Source of the DNA: Ferrovibrio sp. | Lineage (GTDB): Bacteria; Pseudomonadota; Alphaproteobacteria; Ferrovibrionales; Ferrovibrionaceae | NCBI RefSeq assembly: GCF_019636075.1 | Contig: NZ_JAHBYG010000033.1 | Span: 1-47,885, forward strand | Length of the DNA stretch: 47,885 bases | Reading direction: 5' to 3' | Shown: positions 7,895 through 17,515 of the stretch, in pieces | Layout of the letters: each line of letters begins with the position of its first letter | How positions within the stretch are numbered: position 1 is the stretch's first letter | The notes under the pieces: generated by a model | The model's input: only the letters and a program-made list of their open reading frames with translations | Told to the model about the DNA's origin: nothing | Database searches by the model: none | Position numbers and translations under genes: made by a program

Positions 7895-8611
7895 ATGCGT
7901 CCCAGCGGCCGCGCCCCCGACCAACTGCGCGCCATCCGGCTGGAGCCGGGTTTTGCCAAATATGCCGAGGGCTCCTGCCTGGTGAAGTTCGGCGAAACCC
8001 ATGTGCTTTGCGCCGCCACCATTGAGGAAAAGGTGCCGCCTTTCCTGCGCAATACCGGGCGCGGCTGGGTGACGGCGGAATACGGCATGCTGCCGCGTTC
8101 CACCCATAGCCGCACCGACCGCGAAGCCAGCAAGGGCAAGCAATCCGGCCGCACCCAGGAAATCCAGCGTCTGATCGGGCGTTCGTTGCGCGCCGTCACC
8201 AAGCTGGATGGCTTCGGCGAGCGCCAGATTCGCCTGGATTGCGATGTGCTGCAGGCCGATGGCGGCACCCGCACCGCTGCCATCACCGGCTCTTGGGTGG
8301 CGCTGTATCTGGCTTTCGACAAGCTGGTGAAAGCCGGCGCCATTGCCGCCGTGCCGCTGATCGGCCAGGTGGCTGCCATCAGTTGCGGCATCTATAAAGG
8401 CGTGCCGGTGCTCGACCTCGATTATCCCGAGGATTCCGATGCCGATGCCGATGCCAATTTCGTGCTCACCGATTCCGGCGCCATCGTGGAAGTGCAGGGC
8501 ACTGCCGAGCATGAGCCGTTTTCGGAAACCGCCTTCCTCGATCTGATGCGGCTGGCCCGCAAGGGCGTGACCGAACTCACCGTTCTGCAGCGTCAGGCCG
8601 TCGGGATCTAA
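7895..8611 (+). CDS. rph: Ribonuclease PH
   Basis: 238 residues, the standard length. RNase PH is a phosphorolytic 3'-5' exonuclease that trims tRNA 3' ends, acting as a hexameric ring. Signatures seen are [16 protein letters not shown] at the N-terminus, [17 protein letters not shown] with the phosphate-binding Arg, and [19 protein letters not shown]. The C-terminal part reads [19 protein letters not shown]. The ATG at 7895 is preceded by AAGGAGAG 4 nt away. The upstream in-frame extension to 7778 has no family similarity and would cross the Zur site. It leads the rph-rdgB-hemW run common in alphaproteobacteria. Confidence 0.97.
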   Translation: MRPSGRAPDQLRAIRLEPGFAKYAEGSCLVKFGETHVLCAATIEEKVPPFLRNTGRGWVTAEYGMLPRSTHSRTDREASKGKQSGRTQEIQRLIGRSLRAVTKLDGFGERQIRLDCDVLQADGGTRTAAITGSWVALYLAFDKLVKAGAIAAVPLIGQVAAISCGIYKGVPVLDLDYPEDSDADADANFVLTDSGAIVEVQGTAEHEPFSETAFLDLMRLARKGVTELTVLQRQAVGI

Positions 8612-8614
8612 GCC

Positions 8615-9226
8615 ATGAATGCGCGGCGACGTTTCGCGGGCGGCAAGCTGGTGATCGCCAGCCATAATGCCGGCAAGCTGCGCGAGATCGCCGAATTGCT
8701 CGCGCCTTTCAAGGTCGAAGCGATTTCCGCCGGCGCGCTGGGCTTGCCCGAGCCGGATGAGACCGGCACGACTTTCGTTGCCAATGCCGAATTGAAGGCG
8801 CTGGCCTCGGCACGCGGCGCCAACCTGCCGGCCTTGGCCGATGATTCCGGCATGAGCGTGGAAGCCTTAAATGGCGCGCCCGGCATCTATTCCGCGCGCT
8901 GGGCCGGGCCATCGAAGGATTTTACGCTTGCCATGCGCAAAGTGTGGGAAGCCGTGCAGGCAAAGGCAGCAGAGCCGCCCATCCGCGCCACATTCAATTG
9001 CGCGCTCACGCTGGCCTGGCCGGATGGCCATGTGGAAAGTTTCGAGGGCGTGCTGCCCGGGCAATTGGTGTGGCCTCCGCGCGGCAATCTCGGCTTCGGC
9101 TACGATCCGATGTTTCTGGCCGATGGCCAAAGCCTTACCTTCGGCGAGATGCCGGCGCAGGACAAGCACGGGATCAGCCATCGTGCGCTGGCTTTCCGGC
9201 AATTGATCGATGCCTGTTTCGGCTGA
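8615..9226 (+). CDS. rdgB: XTP/dITP diphosphatase (non-canonical purine NTP pyrophosphatase)
   Basis: 203 residues. It removes dITP, XTP and similar nucleotides by hydrolysis to the monophosphate and pyrophosphate. Motifs seen are the N-terminal nucleotide-binding [12 protein letters not shown] (about 13-24), [20 protein letters not shown] with the catalytic Asp pair, [11 protein letters not shown], and SHRALAF near the end. It begins 3 bp after the rph stop codon and its end overlaps hemW by 17 bp, so the genes are probably co-transcribed and translationally coupled. Confidence 0.96.
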   Translation: MNARRRFAGGKLVIASHNAGKLREIAELLAPFKVEAISAGALGLPEPDETGTTFVANAELKALASARGANLPALADDSGMSVEALNGAPGIYSARWAGPSKDFTLAMRKVWEAVQAKAAEPPIRATFNCALTLAWPDGHVESFEGVLPGQLVWPPRGNLGFGYDPMFLADGQSLTFGEMPAQDKHGISHRALAFRQLIDACFG

Positions 9227-10394
9227 GCAGAACCAGGCACCATCGCCCGGCTTCGGCCTGTATGTGCATTGGCCGTTCTGCGTATCGAAATGCCCCTATT
9301 GCGATTTCAATTCCCATGTGCGCGAACGCATAGATGAAGCGCAGTTCCGTGCCGCGCTGCTTGTCGAATTGCGCGGACAAGCCGAACGTTTCGGTACCGA
9401 TGCGAAACTCACCTCGGTGTTTTTCGGCGGCGGGACGCCCTCGCTGATGGCGCCGGAAACCACTGCCGCGATCCTGGCCGAGGCGGAGAAACTGTATGGT
9501 TTCGCCAGCGATATCGAGATCACGCTGGAAGCCAATCCGAATTCCGCCGAGGCCGGCAAATTCGTCGGTTTTCGCGCTGCCGGCGTCAATCGTTTATCCA
9601 TCGGCGTACAGAGTTTCGATGCCCAGGCGTTGCGGTTTCTCGGCCGCGCCCATGATGCCGATGAGGCGCGCCAGGCGATAAAAGCCGCGCGCCGCAGCAT
9701 GCCGCGCTATTCCTTCGATCTGATCTATGCCCGCCCGAGCCAGGATGAAGCCGCCTGGCGCGATGAATTGGGCGCAGCATTGGACCTGGCCGGTGATCAC
9801 CTGTCGCTCTATACGCTCACCATCGAGCCCAATACCGGTTTTGCCGGCGCGGTGGCGCGCGGCGCGATCAAACCGATGGAAGACGATGCCCAGGCCGCGC
9901 TCTACGATCTGACGCAGGAGATCATGCAGCAAGCCGGCCTGCCGGCTTACGAGATTTCCAATCATGCGCGGCCCGGCGGCGAAAGCCGGCATAACCTGGT
10001 TTATTGGCGCTCCGGCGCTTATCTGGGCATCGGCCCCGGCGCCCATGCCAGATTACGCGAGAACGGCCAATGGCTGGCCCGGCAGACTTTGCGCAAGCCG
10101 GAAGTCTGGCTCGAAGCCGTGCAGGCCAAAGGTAGCGGTTTGGAAAGCGAAACCCCCGTGGATGCCCGCCAGCGCGCTGAAGAGGCGCTGATGATGGGCC
10201 TGCGGCTGCGCGAAGGCGTGTATGATGTGAATCTGCGGGCGGCATCCGGTATCGGGCTGGCCGAATTGGTGCCGCCGGCACGCAGCAAGCCGCTGGAAGC
10301 AGCCGGCCTGTTGCAGCGCGACCCGCACCGGCTGGTCGCTACCGATGCAGGCCGCGCGGTATTGGATGGTTTGCTGGCGAGGCTTCTGGCATGA
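9210..10394 (+). CDS. hemW: Radical SAM haem chaperone HemW
   Basis: 394 residues. The radical-SAM cluster motif C24-x3-C28-x2-C31 lies in [19 protein letters not shown], followed by GGGTPS and the SAM-binding region ITLEANPNS. Its length and its short N-terminus fit HemW (haem insertion/trafficking) better than true coproporphyrinogen dehydrogenase HemN, which is longer. It overlaps rdgB by 17 bp and the next gene by 4 bp (ATGA). Older annotations call such proteins oxygen-independent coproporphyrinogen III oxidase. Confidence 0.94.
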   Translation: MPVSAEQNQAPSPGFGLYVHWPFCVSKCPYCDFNSHVRERIDEAQFRAALLVELRGQAERFGTDAKLTSVFFGGGTPSLMAPETTAAILAEAEKLYGFASDIEITLEANPNSAEAGKFVGFRAAGVNRLSIGVQSFDAQALRFLGRAHDADEARQAIKAARRSMPRYSFDLIYARPSQDEAAWRDELGAALDLAGDHLSLYTLTIEPNTGFAGAVARGAIKPMEDDAQAALYDLTQEIMQQAGLPAYEISNHARPGGESRHNLVYWRSGAYLGIGPGAHARLRENGQWLARQTLRKPEVWLEAVQAKGSGLESETPVDARQRAEEALMMGLRLREGVYDVNLRAASGIGLAELVPPARSKPLEAAGLLQRDPHRLVATDAGRAVLDGLLARLLA

Positions 10395-10948
10395 ACGACA
10401 TTCAGGTTTCCGCCGATGGCAAGCTGCGCTTTGGCGATCTCAGCATGCGCTGCGCATTGGGCCGCTCGGGCTGCAGGCCGGCCGCCGACAAGCGCGAAGG
10501 CGATGGCGCCACACCGTTGGGCCGCTGGCCTTTACGGCGGTTGTTTTACCGCCCGGATCGTCTGCCTGTGCCTGATTGCGCCTTGCCTATCCTGGCGCTT
10601 ACGCCGGCCATGGGCTGGTGCGACGATCCCGGCCACGCCGATTACAATCGGCTGGTGACGCTGCCCTTTGCCGGCAGCCATGAAAAGCTGTGGCGCGAGG
10701 ATCATGTCTACGATCTGATCGTGGAACTCGGCCATAACGATGCGCCGCCGGTGCCGGGTTTGGGCAGTGCGATTTTCCTGCATCTGGCGCGGCAGGATTT
10801 CGCGCCCACCGAAGGCTGCGTGGCGATTGCCCTGGCCGATATGCAGGCCTTGTTGCCCCGCCTAAGCGCAGGCAGCGCTATTGTGATTGCGCCCTGGTCC
10901 GCGCCACAAGGCCATCGATGGCGGCCAACACCTCCGCCTGCCGGCTGA
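10391..10948 (+). CDS. L,D-transpeptidase (YkuD)-like protein
   Basis: 185 residues. The C-terminal YkuD-type active site reads HLARQDFAPTEGCVAI, with candidate catalytic His131 and Cys143. Upstream, DKREGDGATPLGRWPLRRL matches the usual K-x-GDGxTPxG region. Known role of the family: cross-linking peptidoglycan stems, or attaching proteins to them, through 3-3 bonds. No signal peptide is evident, as in several short alphaproteobacterial members, so the cellular location is unclear. It is coupled to hemW by ATGA. Its last 71 bp overlap the convergent hydrolase gene, so the two transcripts are mutually antisense there. Confidence 0.8.
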   Translation: MNDIQVSADGKLRFGDLSMRCALGRSGCRPAADKREGDGATPLGRWPLRRLFYRPDRLPVPDCALPILALTPAMGWCDDPGHADYNRLVTLPFAGSHEKLWREDHVYDLIVELGHNDAPPVPGLGSAIFLHLARQDFAPTEGCVAIALADMQALLPRLSAGSAIVIAPWSAPQGHRWRPTPPPAG

Positions 10949-11891
10949 AATGCAGCGGGTGGCCGCCGCCCTGGCTTTCGATCAGCACGGCATGCGGCAC
11001 CTGCGCAGCCAATGGCCGTGAATGAATGACCGGTGAGGTGGCGTTGTCCTGGTCGCTCACCAGAATGCTCAAAGGCGGCTTGAGGCCGGGATAGCGCTGC
11101 ATCTGCGCGGCCAGGAAAGGTTTCAGGGTGCGGATATCCTCGGCATTGGCTGCGAAATTGCCGGGCCGCACCGTCAGGGCTATCGGTGCCTGGGCATAAT
11201 GCGGCGGTACCGGCGAGGGTGCGAACACATTGGCGGCACCCGCCACTAATTGCCGGTTGCCGATCGGCGTGACGATGGTATGCACGGCCAGCGGCCCCAG
11301 CAGCGGTATGCCCGCCATCCGATAGCTCGGCTCGATCGGCAGAGGCCAGGGATGCGAGGCCGGATTGATCAACAGGATGCCGGAAATCTCGTCGGGGTAA
11401 TCCAGCGCCCAGGCCAGCGCGATTGCCGCGCCCAGCGAAAACCCCACCAGGATCGGCTTTTCATGCACGCCCAGCGCTTGCAATCCGGCGCGCAGGGCGC
11501 GGGCCTGGCGGTCGGGTGTCATCGGGCCGGCATCGGTATCCGGCTTGGGGCGGCGCGCGCTATAGCCATGGCCGGGCCGGTCGATGGCAATCGAACGATA
11601 CTGCCGGCTGGTTTCCGGCATGATCGAAACGGCGAAATCCGCAGCGGTGCCGAAGGCGCCATGCACGAAAACCAGCGGCGGATTGCCGGGCTGGCCTGAT
11701 GCCGGCGGCTGCTTTGCGGGCAGGTCTATGGCATGCAGGGTAAAGCCATCGGCCTGGATGATCCGGCCCATGGGCGGGAAATCCTTTTCGGCCTGGGCCG
11801 AAAGCAGCCATGTGGCAATGCCAAGGCCCGATAGGGCCAAGGCCAGGATGGCAAGAACGATCAGCATTATCTGCCCAACGACGCGGCTCAT
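10878..11891 (-). CDS. Alpha/beta-fold hydrolase, membrane-anchored
   Basis: About 337 residues. An N-terminal hydrophobic segment (roughly residues 4-28) should anchor it in the membrane or act as an uncleaved signal. Then come the oxyanion region VFVHGAFGTAADF, DRPGHGYSARR, the nucleophile elbow VGFSLGAAIALAWAL (GFSLG, Ser nucleophile), an acidic SDQD and a final His in GGGHPLHF. This makes a complete catalytic set. The substrate is unknown; esterase, epoxide-hydrolase-like and haloalkane-type activities are all possible. The start at 11891 has AGGA 7 nt upstream. The in-frame ATG at 11909 lacks a ribosome site. Confidence 0.82.
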   Translation of the reverse strand: MSRVVGQIMLIVLAILALALSGLGIATWLLSAQAEKDFPPMGRIIQADGFTLHAIDLPAKQPPASGQPGNPPLVFVHGAFGTAADFAVSIMPETSRQYRSIAIDRPGHGYSARRPKPDTDAGPMTPDRQARALRAGLQALGVHEKPILVGFSLGAAIALAWALDYPDEISGILLINPASHPWPLPIEPSYRMAGIPLLGPLAVHTIVTPIGNRQLVAGAANVFAPSPVPPHYAQAPIALTVRPGNFAANAEDIRTLKPFLAAQMQRYPGLKPPLSILVSDQDNATSPVIHSRPLAAQVPHAVLIESQGGGHPLHFSRQAEVLAAIDGLVARTRAQSQ

Positions 11892-12011
11892 GCGGGCATC
11901 CTGCGGCATGTGAAAAGCTTTGAAAAGTGACGCGGCGGCAGGATTGCGCAGTCTCGCGTAGCAGGTTTAAATCTAGCCCATCAGAAAACGCTGTGGTTGG
12001 AGGAAGCATCC

Positions 12012-13007
12012 ATGTCGGTACCCGCGGTATTGAAGGGGCGGCTTAGCCTGCCGGTGATCGGTTCGCCGATGTTCATCGTTTCCGGCCCCGAACTGGTGAT
12101 TGCGCAATGCAAGGCCGGTATCGTCGGTTCGTTTCCCGCGCTGAATGCCCGCCCTGCGGAAGTGTTGGAGCAATGGCTGCAGCGCATCACCACCGAACTG
12201 GATGACTATCGCGCGCAGAATCCCGGCAAGCCGGTGGCGCCCTTTGCGGTGAATCAGATCGTGCATCATTCCAACGACCGCCTCATGCACGACATGCAGG
12301 TCTGCGTCAAATACAAGGTGCCGATCATCATCACCTCGCTGCGCGCGCCCAACGAGGTGGTGCAGGCGGTGCATTCCTATGGCGGCATCGTGCTGCATGA
12401 TGTGATCAATGTGCGCCATGCCAAGAAGGCGCTGGAAGCCGGCGTGGATGGTTTGATCCTGGTTTGCGCCGGCGCGGGCGGTCATGCCGGCACGCTGTCG
12501 CCTTTTGCGCTGGTTTCCGAAGTGCGGCAATTCTTCGATGGTCCGATTGCGTTGTCGGGTTCGATGAGCAACGGCCGGCAGATTCTCGCGGCGCAGGCCA
12601 TGGGTGCGGATTTCGCTTATATGGGCACGCGCTTCATCGCCACCCAGGAAGCCAATGCCGTGCCGGAATACAAGCAGATGCTGGTGGATAGCGTGGCCAG
12701 CGACATTGTCTATTCCTCGCTGTTCACCGGCGTGCATGGCAATTACCTCAAGCCTTCCATTGCCAAGGCCGGCATGGATCCCGACAACCTGCCCGAGGGC
12801 GACAAGACCACCATGAGCTTCGGCTCGGGTGGTGCGTCGAAGTCGAAGGCCTGGCGCGATATCTGGGGGTCCGGTCAGGGTATCGGCCTGATTCAGGATG
12901 TTCCTCCGGTGGCGGAACTGGTCGCGCGCATGAAACAGGAATATGATGCGGCGCGGGCCGAATTGCTGGCCGGTTCGCCGGCCATGTTCGGTCAGGCTGC
13001 CGAATAA
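12012..13007 (+). CDS. Nitronate monooxygenase (2-nitropropane dioxygenase family)
   Basis: 331 residues. An FMN-binding TIM barrel of the NMO family: GSPMFIVSGPELVIAQCKAG at the N-terminus, FAVNQIVHHSNDR, and VLHDVINVRHAKKALEAGVD. The His-containing glycine loop CAGAGGHAGTLSPFAL and SGSMSNGRQILAAQAMGAD continue the fold. It oxidises nitronates or alkyl nitro-compounds such as propionate 3-nitronate. GGAGGAAG precedes the ATG at 12012. It shares its strand with propionyl-CoA synthetase 139 bp downstream. A link through 3-nitropropionate and propionate metabolism is only suggestive. Confidence 0.9.
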   Translation: MSVPAVLKGRLSLPVIGSPMFIVSGPELVIAQCKAGIVGSFPALNARPAEVLEQWLQRITTELDDYRAQNPGKPVAPFAVNQIVHHSNDRLMHDMQVCVKYKVPIIITSLRAPNEVVQAVHSYGGIVLHDVINVRHAKKALEAGVDGLILVCAGAGGHAGTLSPFALVSEVRQFFDGPIALSGSMSNGRQILAAQAMGADFAYMGTRFIATQEANAVPEYKQMLVDSVASDIVYSSLFTGVHGNYLKPSIAKAGMDPDNLPEGDKTTMSFGSGGASKSKAWRDIWGSGQGIGLIQDVPPVAELVARMKQEYDAARAELLAGSPAMFGQAAE

Positions 13008-13146
13008 TCCTTGGCTGCCGCATAAATCGGGCGGTCTGCATCAAAAAGTTGCGTGGCGAAAAGCCGCAGCCTTTTGTCTAGCAGGCATTGCTGTCGGAAA
13101 CGGATATAAAACCGCGCATAAGCGTCTGGTTTATGGAGGGATGGTT

Positions 13147-15051
13147 ATGCAGGGGCGTTATGCGGCTGAGTATTCTGCTGCGCAATCTGATCCGAATGGC
13201 TATTGGGGCAAACAGGCTGGCCGCGTGGTGTGGAGCAAGCCTTACGAGCGTGTGCTGGACGACAGCAACCCGCCCTTCTATCGCTGGTATGCCGGCGCCG
13301 AGACCAACACCTGCTACAATGCGCTGGACCGCCATGTTGAGGCTGGCCATGGCGAGCGCCTGGCGCTGATCTACGACAGCCCGGTCACCAACACCATCAA
13401 ACGCTTCAGCTATGCCGAGCTGCGCGATTCAGTGGCCAAGCTGGCCGGCGCGCTGCGCGGCCTGGGTGTGCAGAAGGGCGACCGCGTCATCATCTACATG
13501 TCGATGGCGCCAGAGGCGGTGATGGCGATGCTGGCCTGCGCGCGTATCGGCGCGGTGCATTCGGTGGTGTTCGGCGGCTTCGCGCCGCGCGAATTGGCCA
13601 CCCGCATCGATGATGCCAAGCCGGTGCTGATCATTGCCTCTTCCTGCGGCCTCGAGCCCGGCCGCGTGGTGGAGTACAAGCCGCTGCTGGATCAGGCCAT
13701 CGAGATTGCCGCGCATAAGCCGAAAGCCTGCCTGATCCATCAGCGCCCGATGTATATCGCGCCGATGATCGCCGGCCGAGACCATGATTTCGCGGCCAGC
13801 CTGGCTGCGGCGCAGCCGGCCGAATGCGTGGCCGTGGCGGCCACCGATCCGCTCTATGTGCTCTACACCTCCGGCACCACCGGTATTCCGAAAGGCGTTG
13901 TGCGCCAGAATGGCGGCCATATGGTGGCGCTGGACTGGTCGATGGAGCATGTCTATGGCGTGAAGCCCGGCGAGGTATTCTGGGCGGCTTCCGATGTGGG
14001 CTGGGTGGTGGGCCATTCCTATATCGTTTACGCGCCGCTGATCCATGGCTCCACCAGCCTGCTTTATGAAGGCAAGCCGGTGGGCACGCCCGATGCCGGC
14101 GCCTATTGGCGGGTGATCGAGCAGCACAAGGTGGTTGCGCTGTTCACCGCGCCCACCGCCTTCCGCGCCATCAAGAAGGAAGACCCCAAGGCGGAGTTGC
14201 TGAAGAAATACGATCTGTCGCAGTTCCGCGCACTGTTCCTGGCCGGCGAGCGCGCCGATCCGGATACCGTGCATTGGGCCGAGGATATCCTGGGCAAGCC
14301 GGTGATCGATCATTGGTGGCAGACCGAAACCGGCTGGCCGGTCTCGGCGAATTTCATGGGCCTGGAATTGCTGCCGGTCAAGCATGGCTCGGCCACCTGC
14401 GCGGTGCCGGGCTATGACGTGCAGGTGCTGGACGATGACGGCCATCCGGTGGCCAAGCCGGGCGATATCGGCAATATCGCCATCAAGCTGCCGCTGCCGC
14501 CGGGCTGCCTGCCCACTTTGTGGAACAACGACGAGGGCTTCAAGAAAAGCTATCTCGCGCGCTTCCCGGGCTATTACAACACCGGCGATGCCGGCTTCAT
14601 CGATGCCGATGGCTATATCTACATCATGAGCCGCACCGACGACATCATCAACGTGGCCGGCCATCGGTTGTCCACCGGCGGTATGGAAGAGGTGCTGGCC
14701 AGCCATCCTGATGTGGCGGAATGCGCCGTGGTGGGTGCGGCAGATACGCTGAAGGGCCAGGTGCCGCTGGGTTTCGTGGTGCTGAAGGCGGGCGTCACCA
14801 AGCCGGAGGAGCAGATCCTGCGCGAATTGGTGGCCCTGGTGCGCGAGAAGATCGGCCCCGTTGCCGCCTTCAAGCAGGCGGTGATCGTGAAGCGTCTCCC
14901 GAAAACCCGCTCCGGCAAGATCCTGCGCGGCACCATGCAGAAGATCGCCGACGCGCAAGAATTCCGCATGCCCGCAACCATCGAGGATCCCGTCATCCTC
15001 ACCGAGATCGAGGCCGCACTCAAACCAGTCGGATACGCCAAAAAAGCTTGA
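13147..15051 (+). CDS. prpE: Propionyl-CoA synthetase
   Basis: 634 residues of the acetyl-CoA synthetase superfamily. The N-terminal ACAS domain reads YWGKQAGRVVWSKPYERVLDD. The AMP-binding P-loop is YVLYTSGTTGIPKGVVR, DHWWQTETGWPV follows, and the C-terminal acyl-adenylation lysine lies in KTRSGKILRGTM. The sequence VVWSKPYERVLDDSNPPFYRWYAGAETNTCYN fits PrpE-type enzymes better than acetyl-CoA synthetase. It activates propionate with ATP and CoA. The start at 13147 is chosen because GGAGGG at 13135-13140 is 6 nt upstream; longer in-frame forms from 12943 run into the previous gene. With the malyl-CoA lyase elsewhere in the window it points to C3/C5-CoA metabolism. Confidence 0.88.
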   Translation: MQGRYAAEYSAAQSDPNGYWGKQAGRVVWSKPYERVLDDSNPPFYRWYAGAETNTCYNALDRHVEAGHGERLALIYDSPVTNTIKRFSYAELRDSVAKLAGALRGLGVQKGDRVIIYMSMAPEAVMAMLACARIGAVHSVVFGGFAPRELATRIDDAKPVLIIASSCGLEPGRVVEYKPLLDQAIEIAAHKPKACLIHQRPMYIAPMIAGRDHDFAASLAAAQPAECVAVAATDPLYVLYTSGTTGIPKGVVRQNGGHMVALDWSMEHVYGVKPGEVFWAASDVGWVVGHSYIVYAPLIHGSTSLLYEGKPVGTPDAGAYWRVIEQHKVVALFTAPTAFRAIKKEDPKAELLKKYDLSQFRALFLAGERADPDTVHWAEDILGKPVIDHWWQTETGWPVSANFMGLELLPVKHGSATCAVPGYDVQVLDDDGHPVAKPGDIGNIAIKLPLPPGCLPTLWNNDEGFKKSYLARFPGYYNTGDAGFIDADGYIYIMSRTDDIINVAGHRLSTGGMEEVLASHPDVAECAVVGAADTLKGQVPLGFVVLKAGVTKPEEQILRELVALVREKIGPVAAFKQAVIVKRLPKTRSGKILRGTMQKIADAQEFRMPATIEDPVILTEIEAALKPVGYAKKA

Positions 15052-15102
15052 TGCCATCCGTCAGCCCTCCCGCGTGGGGGGAAATGCGGATAGAATCGCG
15101 CC

Positions 15103-16452
15103 ATGAATCGTATGCAAAACTGGCTCGCCGGCATCGCGGTCTATCGTGATCGCCGGGTGCTGGCCATCCTGGTGCTGGGCTTTGCATCCGGCCTGCCGCT
15201 GGCATTGACCGGGCAGACCCTGCAGGCCTGGCTCACCGAAAGCGGCACCAGCCTGCAAGCCATCGGATTGTTTGCATCGGTGGGCACGCCCTATGCGCTG
15301 AAATTCCTCTGGGCGCCGTTGGTTGATCGTCTGGAGCTGCCTGGCCTGACCAAGCGGCTGGGCCGCCGGCGCGGCTGGCTGATCTTTGCGCAAATCCTGC
15401 TGATCGCCGCCATCCTGGGGCTGGGCAGCACCGATCCGCGCGACCTGCTTTATCTCACCGCGCTCTGCGCCGTGGCCGTGGCTTTTGCTTCCGCCACCCA
15501 GGACACCGTGATCGATGCTTGGCGCGTGGAGATATTGGAAGAGCGCCAGCTTGCCGCCGGCGCGGCCTGTATCGTGTTCGGCTATCGCATCGGCATGCTG
15601 GTATCCTCGGCCGGGGCGCTCTATCTGGCCGGTCCGCTGGGCTGGCCGATGGTCTATGCCATCATGGCTGCCCTGGTCGCACTCGGCGGGGTCACTGTCT
15701 TGCTGATCGGCGAACCTGCCTCGCGCCCGCGCGAAGATGCAGAGCGGCGCTTCCGCGAAGTTTCGGCCTGGCTTGAGGCGCGGCCGCATTTGCGCGGTTG
15801 GGTCGCCAAATTCGCGGCCTGGCTCTATGTGGGCGTGGCCGGGCCGTTCCTGCAATTCGCCACGCGGCGTGGCTGGGTAGCGGTGTTGCTCTTCGTGTTG
15901 TTGTTCAAGCTGGGCGACAGTTTGGCCGGCGCATTGGCCACCAGCTTCTATCTCAAGCTCGGTTTCAGCCGCGAACAGATCGCCGAGGTGAGCAAGCTCT
16001 ATGGCTTTGCCGCCACCATGCTGGGGCTGTTCATGGGCGGCTGGCTGATGCAGGCGGCGGGGCTTTACCGCTCGCTGTGGATTTGCGGCATTCTGCAGAT
16101 GGGGTCCAACCTGCTGTTTGCGGTGCTGGCGTTGCGGGGGGCCGATCTGTGGTTTCTGGCCCTCACCGTTGGCGTGGAGAATCTGGCCGGCGGCATGGGC
16201 ACGGCGGCCTTGGTGGCTTATCTGTCGGCGCTGTGCAATGTGGCCTATACGGCCACGCAATATGCGCTGCTCTCCTCGCTTACGGCAGTGGCGCGCACCT
16301 TCCTGTCATCTTTTGCCGGTTTTCTGGCGCAATCACTCGGCTGGCCGCTATTTTTCGTGGCAACTGCCTTTGCGGCCCTGCCTGGGTTGATTCTGCTCGC
16401 CTGGCTTACGCGTCAGGGCGCGGAAACCCGCGTGATGACAAAGCCGGCTTGA
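15103..16452 (+). CDS. ampG: AmpG-like MFS permease (muropeptide importer family)
   Basis: 449 residues with about 12 hydrophobic helices. The N-terminal pattern VLGFASGLPLALTGQTLQAW, then a GLFASVGTPYALKFLWAPLVDR stretch and GRRRGW, is the AmpG signature. ATQDTVIDAWRVEIL follows. Known role: uptake of anhydro-muropeptides from the periplasm for cell-wall recycling. An acetyl-CoA transporter-like (PAT) identity is the main alternative. No beta-lactamase or ampR gene is nearby. No clear ribosome site precedes the start at 15103. Confidence 0.8.
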   Translation: MNRMQNWLAGIAVYRDRRVLAILVLGFASGLPLALTGQTLQAWLTESGTSLQAIGLFASVGTPYALKFLWAPLVDRLELPGLTKRLGRRRGWLIFAQILLIAAILGLGSTDPRDLLYLTALCAVAVAFASATQDTVIDAWRVEILEERQLAAGAACIVFGYRIGMLVSSAGALYLAGPLGWPMVYAIMAALVALGGVTVLLIGEPASRPREDAERRFREVSAWLEARPHLRGWVAKFAAWLYVGVAGPFLQFATRRGWVAVLLFVLLFKLGDSLAGALATSFYLKLGFSREQIAEVSKLYGFAATMLGLFMGGWLMQAAGLYRSLWICGILQMGSNLLFAVLALRGADLWFLALTVGVENLAGGMGTAALVAYLSALCNVAYTATQYALLSSLTAVARTFLSSFAGFLAQSLGWPLFFVATAFAALPGLILLAWLTRQGAETRVMTKPA

Positions 16453-16546
16453 TACAGCGCGGTTTTTCCCTATATCTGGTTGTCATATTGGGCTGAGCTA
16501 CAAGATATTTTCAATCGACATGTGATTTCGCAAGCTTGTCACGGAA

Positions 16547-16574
16547 TTGACTTATTTCCGCAACAGGCTATAGC
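16547..16574 (+). promoter_or_regulatory. Candidate promoter of the OlsB-like gene
   Basis: TTGACT (16547-16552), a 16-bp spacer, then TATAGC (16569-16574). The ATG is at 16587, so transcription would start only a few bases before the coding region. Confidence 0.4.
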
Positions 16575-16586
16575 GATGGTCGGGAC

Positions 16587-17486
16587 ATGAACATGCAAGC
16601 ACCGCTCGCTCATCATACCGCCCGGCTGATCGGGCTGCAGCCGCCGCCCGCTTCGCTGGACTGGCTTTGCGCCGCCGGCGACGGTCGTTTCGAGGTTCGC
16701 CTTACCCGCCGGCCGGAAGACATCCGGGCGGCGCAGCGTTTGCGTTTTCAGGTCTTCTACGAAGAGATGGCGGCCCAGCCCAGCGCCGAGAATGCCAGGC
16801 TGCAGCTGGATTTCGATCAATTCGACACGCTCTGCGATCACTTGATGGTTTTCGACCGCAGCCTGCCGGGGCCGGACCAGGCCGTGGGCACCTACCGCCT
16901 GTTGCGCCGGGATATCGCGGAAAGCCATGGCGGCTTCTATTCCGCGTCTGAATTCGATATCTCGCCGATGCTGCGCGCGGTCGGCCCACATAATAGCAAC
17001 CTGGGGGGCGGCCTGTTGGAGCTTGGCCGGTCCTGCGTGCACCGCAACTATCGCGGCAATGCGATTATCCAGCTGTTGTGGCGCGGCATCTCCACCTATA
17101 TCGACGACCATCGTTTCGAATTCATGTTCGGCTGTGCCTCGTTTGCCGGTACCGATCCGCAGCAGCATGCCGTGGCGCTGAGCTATCTATACCACCATCA
17201 TCTGCCGCCGCCCGATATCCGGGTGCGGGCCCTGCCGCATCGCCATGTGCCGATGAATATGCTGCCGGCTGATCAGGTGTCGCAGCGCGCCGCCATCCAC
17301 GCCCTGCCGCCGCTGATCAAGGCCTATCTGCGCCTGGGCGCCTATATCGGCGAGGGTGCGGTGGTGGACGAGCAATTCGGCACCACGGATGTATTCATCC
17401 TGCTGCCGGTGGCCAGCATCGCCGCCCGCTACCAGAATCGCTTCTCGCAAGCCGACGGCTTGATCCACGGCGAGGGCCACGCCTAA
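16587..17486 (+). CDS. olsB: Ornithine-acyl-ACP N-acyltransferase-like (OlsB family)
   Basis: 299 residues, a GNAT-fold long-chain N-acyltransferase. Markers are RRPEDIRAAQRLRFQVFYEE near the N-terminus, AVGTYRLLRR, FDISPML, LELGRSCVHRNYRGNAII (acyl-donor loop) and FMFGCASFAGTDP. OlsB transfers a 3-hydroxyacyl chain from ACP to ornithine, giving lyso-ornithine lipid, a phosphate-free membrane lipid. The partner OlsA is not in this window. Two acyl-CoA ligase genes follow on the same strand, 29 bp downstream. The amino-acid acceptor could differ from ornithine. Confidence 0.8.
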   Translation: MNMQAPLAHHTARLIGLQPPPASLDWLCAAGDGRFEVRLTRRPEDIRAAQRLRFQVFYEEMAAQPSAENARLQLDFDQFDTLCDHLMVFDRSLPGPDQAVGTYRLLRRDIAESHGGFYSASEFDISPMLRAVGPHNSNLGGGLLELGRSCVHRNYRGNAIIQLLWRGISTYIDDHRFEFMFGCASFAGTDPQQHAVALSYLYHHHLPPPDIRVRALPHRHVPMNMLPADQVSQRAAIHALPPLIKAYLRLGAYIGEGAVVDEQFGTTDVFILLPVASIAARYQNRFSQADGLIHGEGHA

Positions 17487-17515
17487 ACTCTTTCCCATAA
17501 AGGGAGGGAGTAGGG

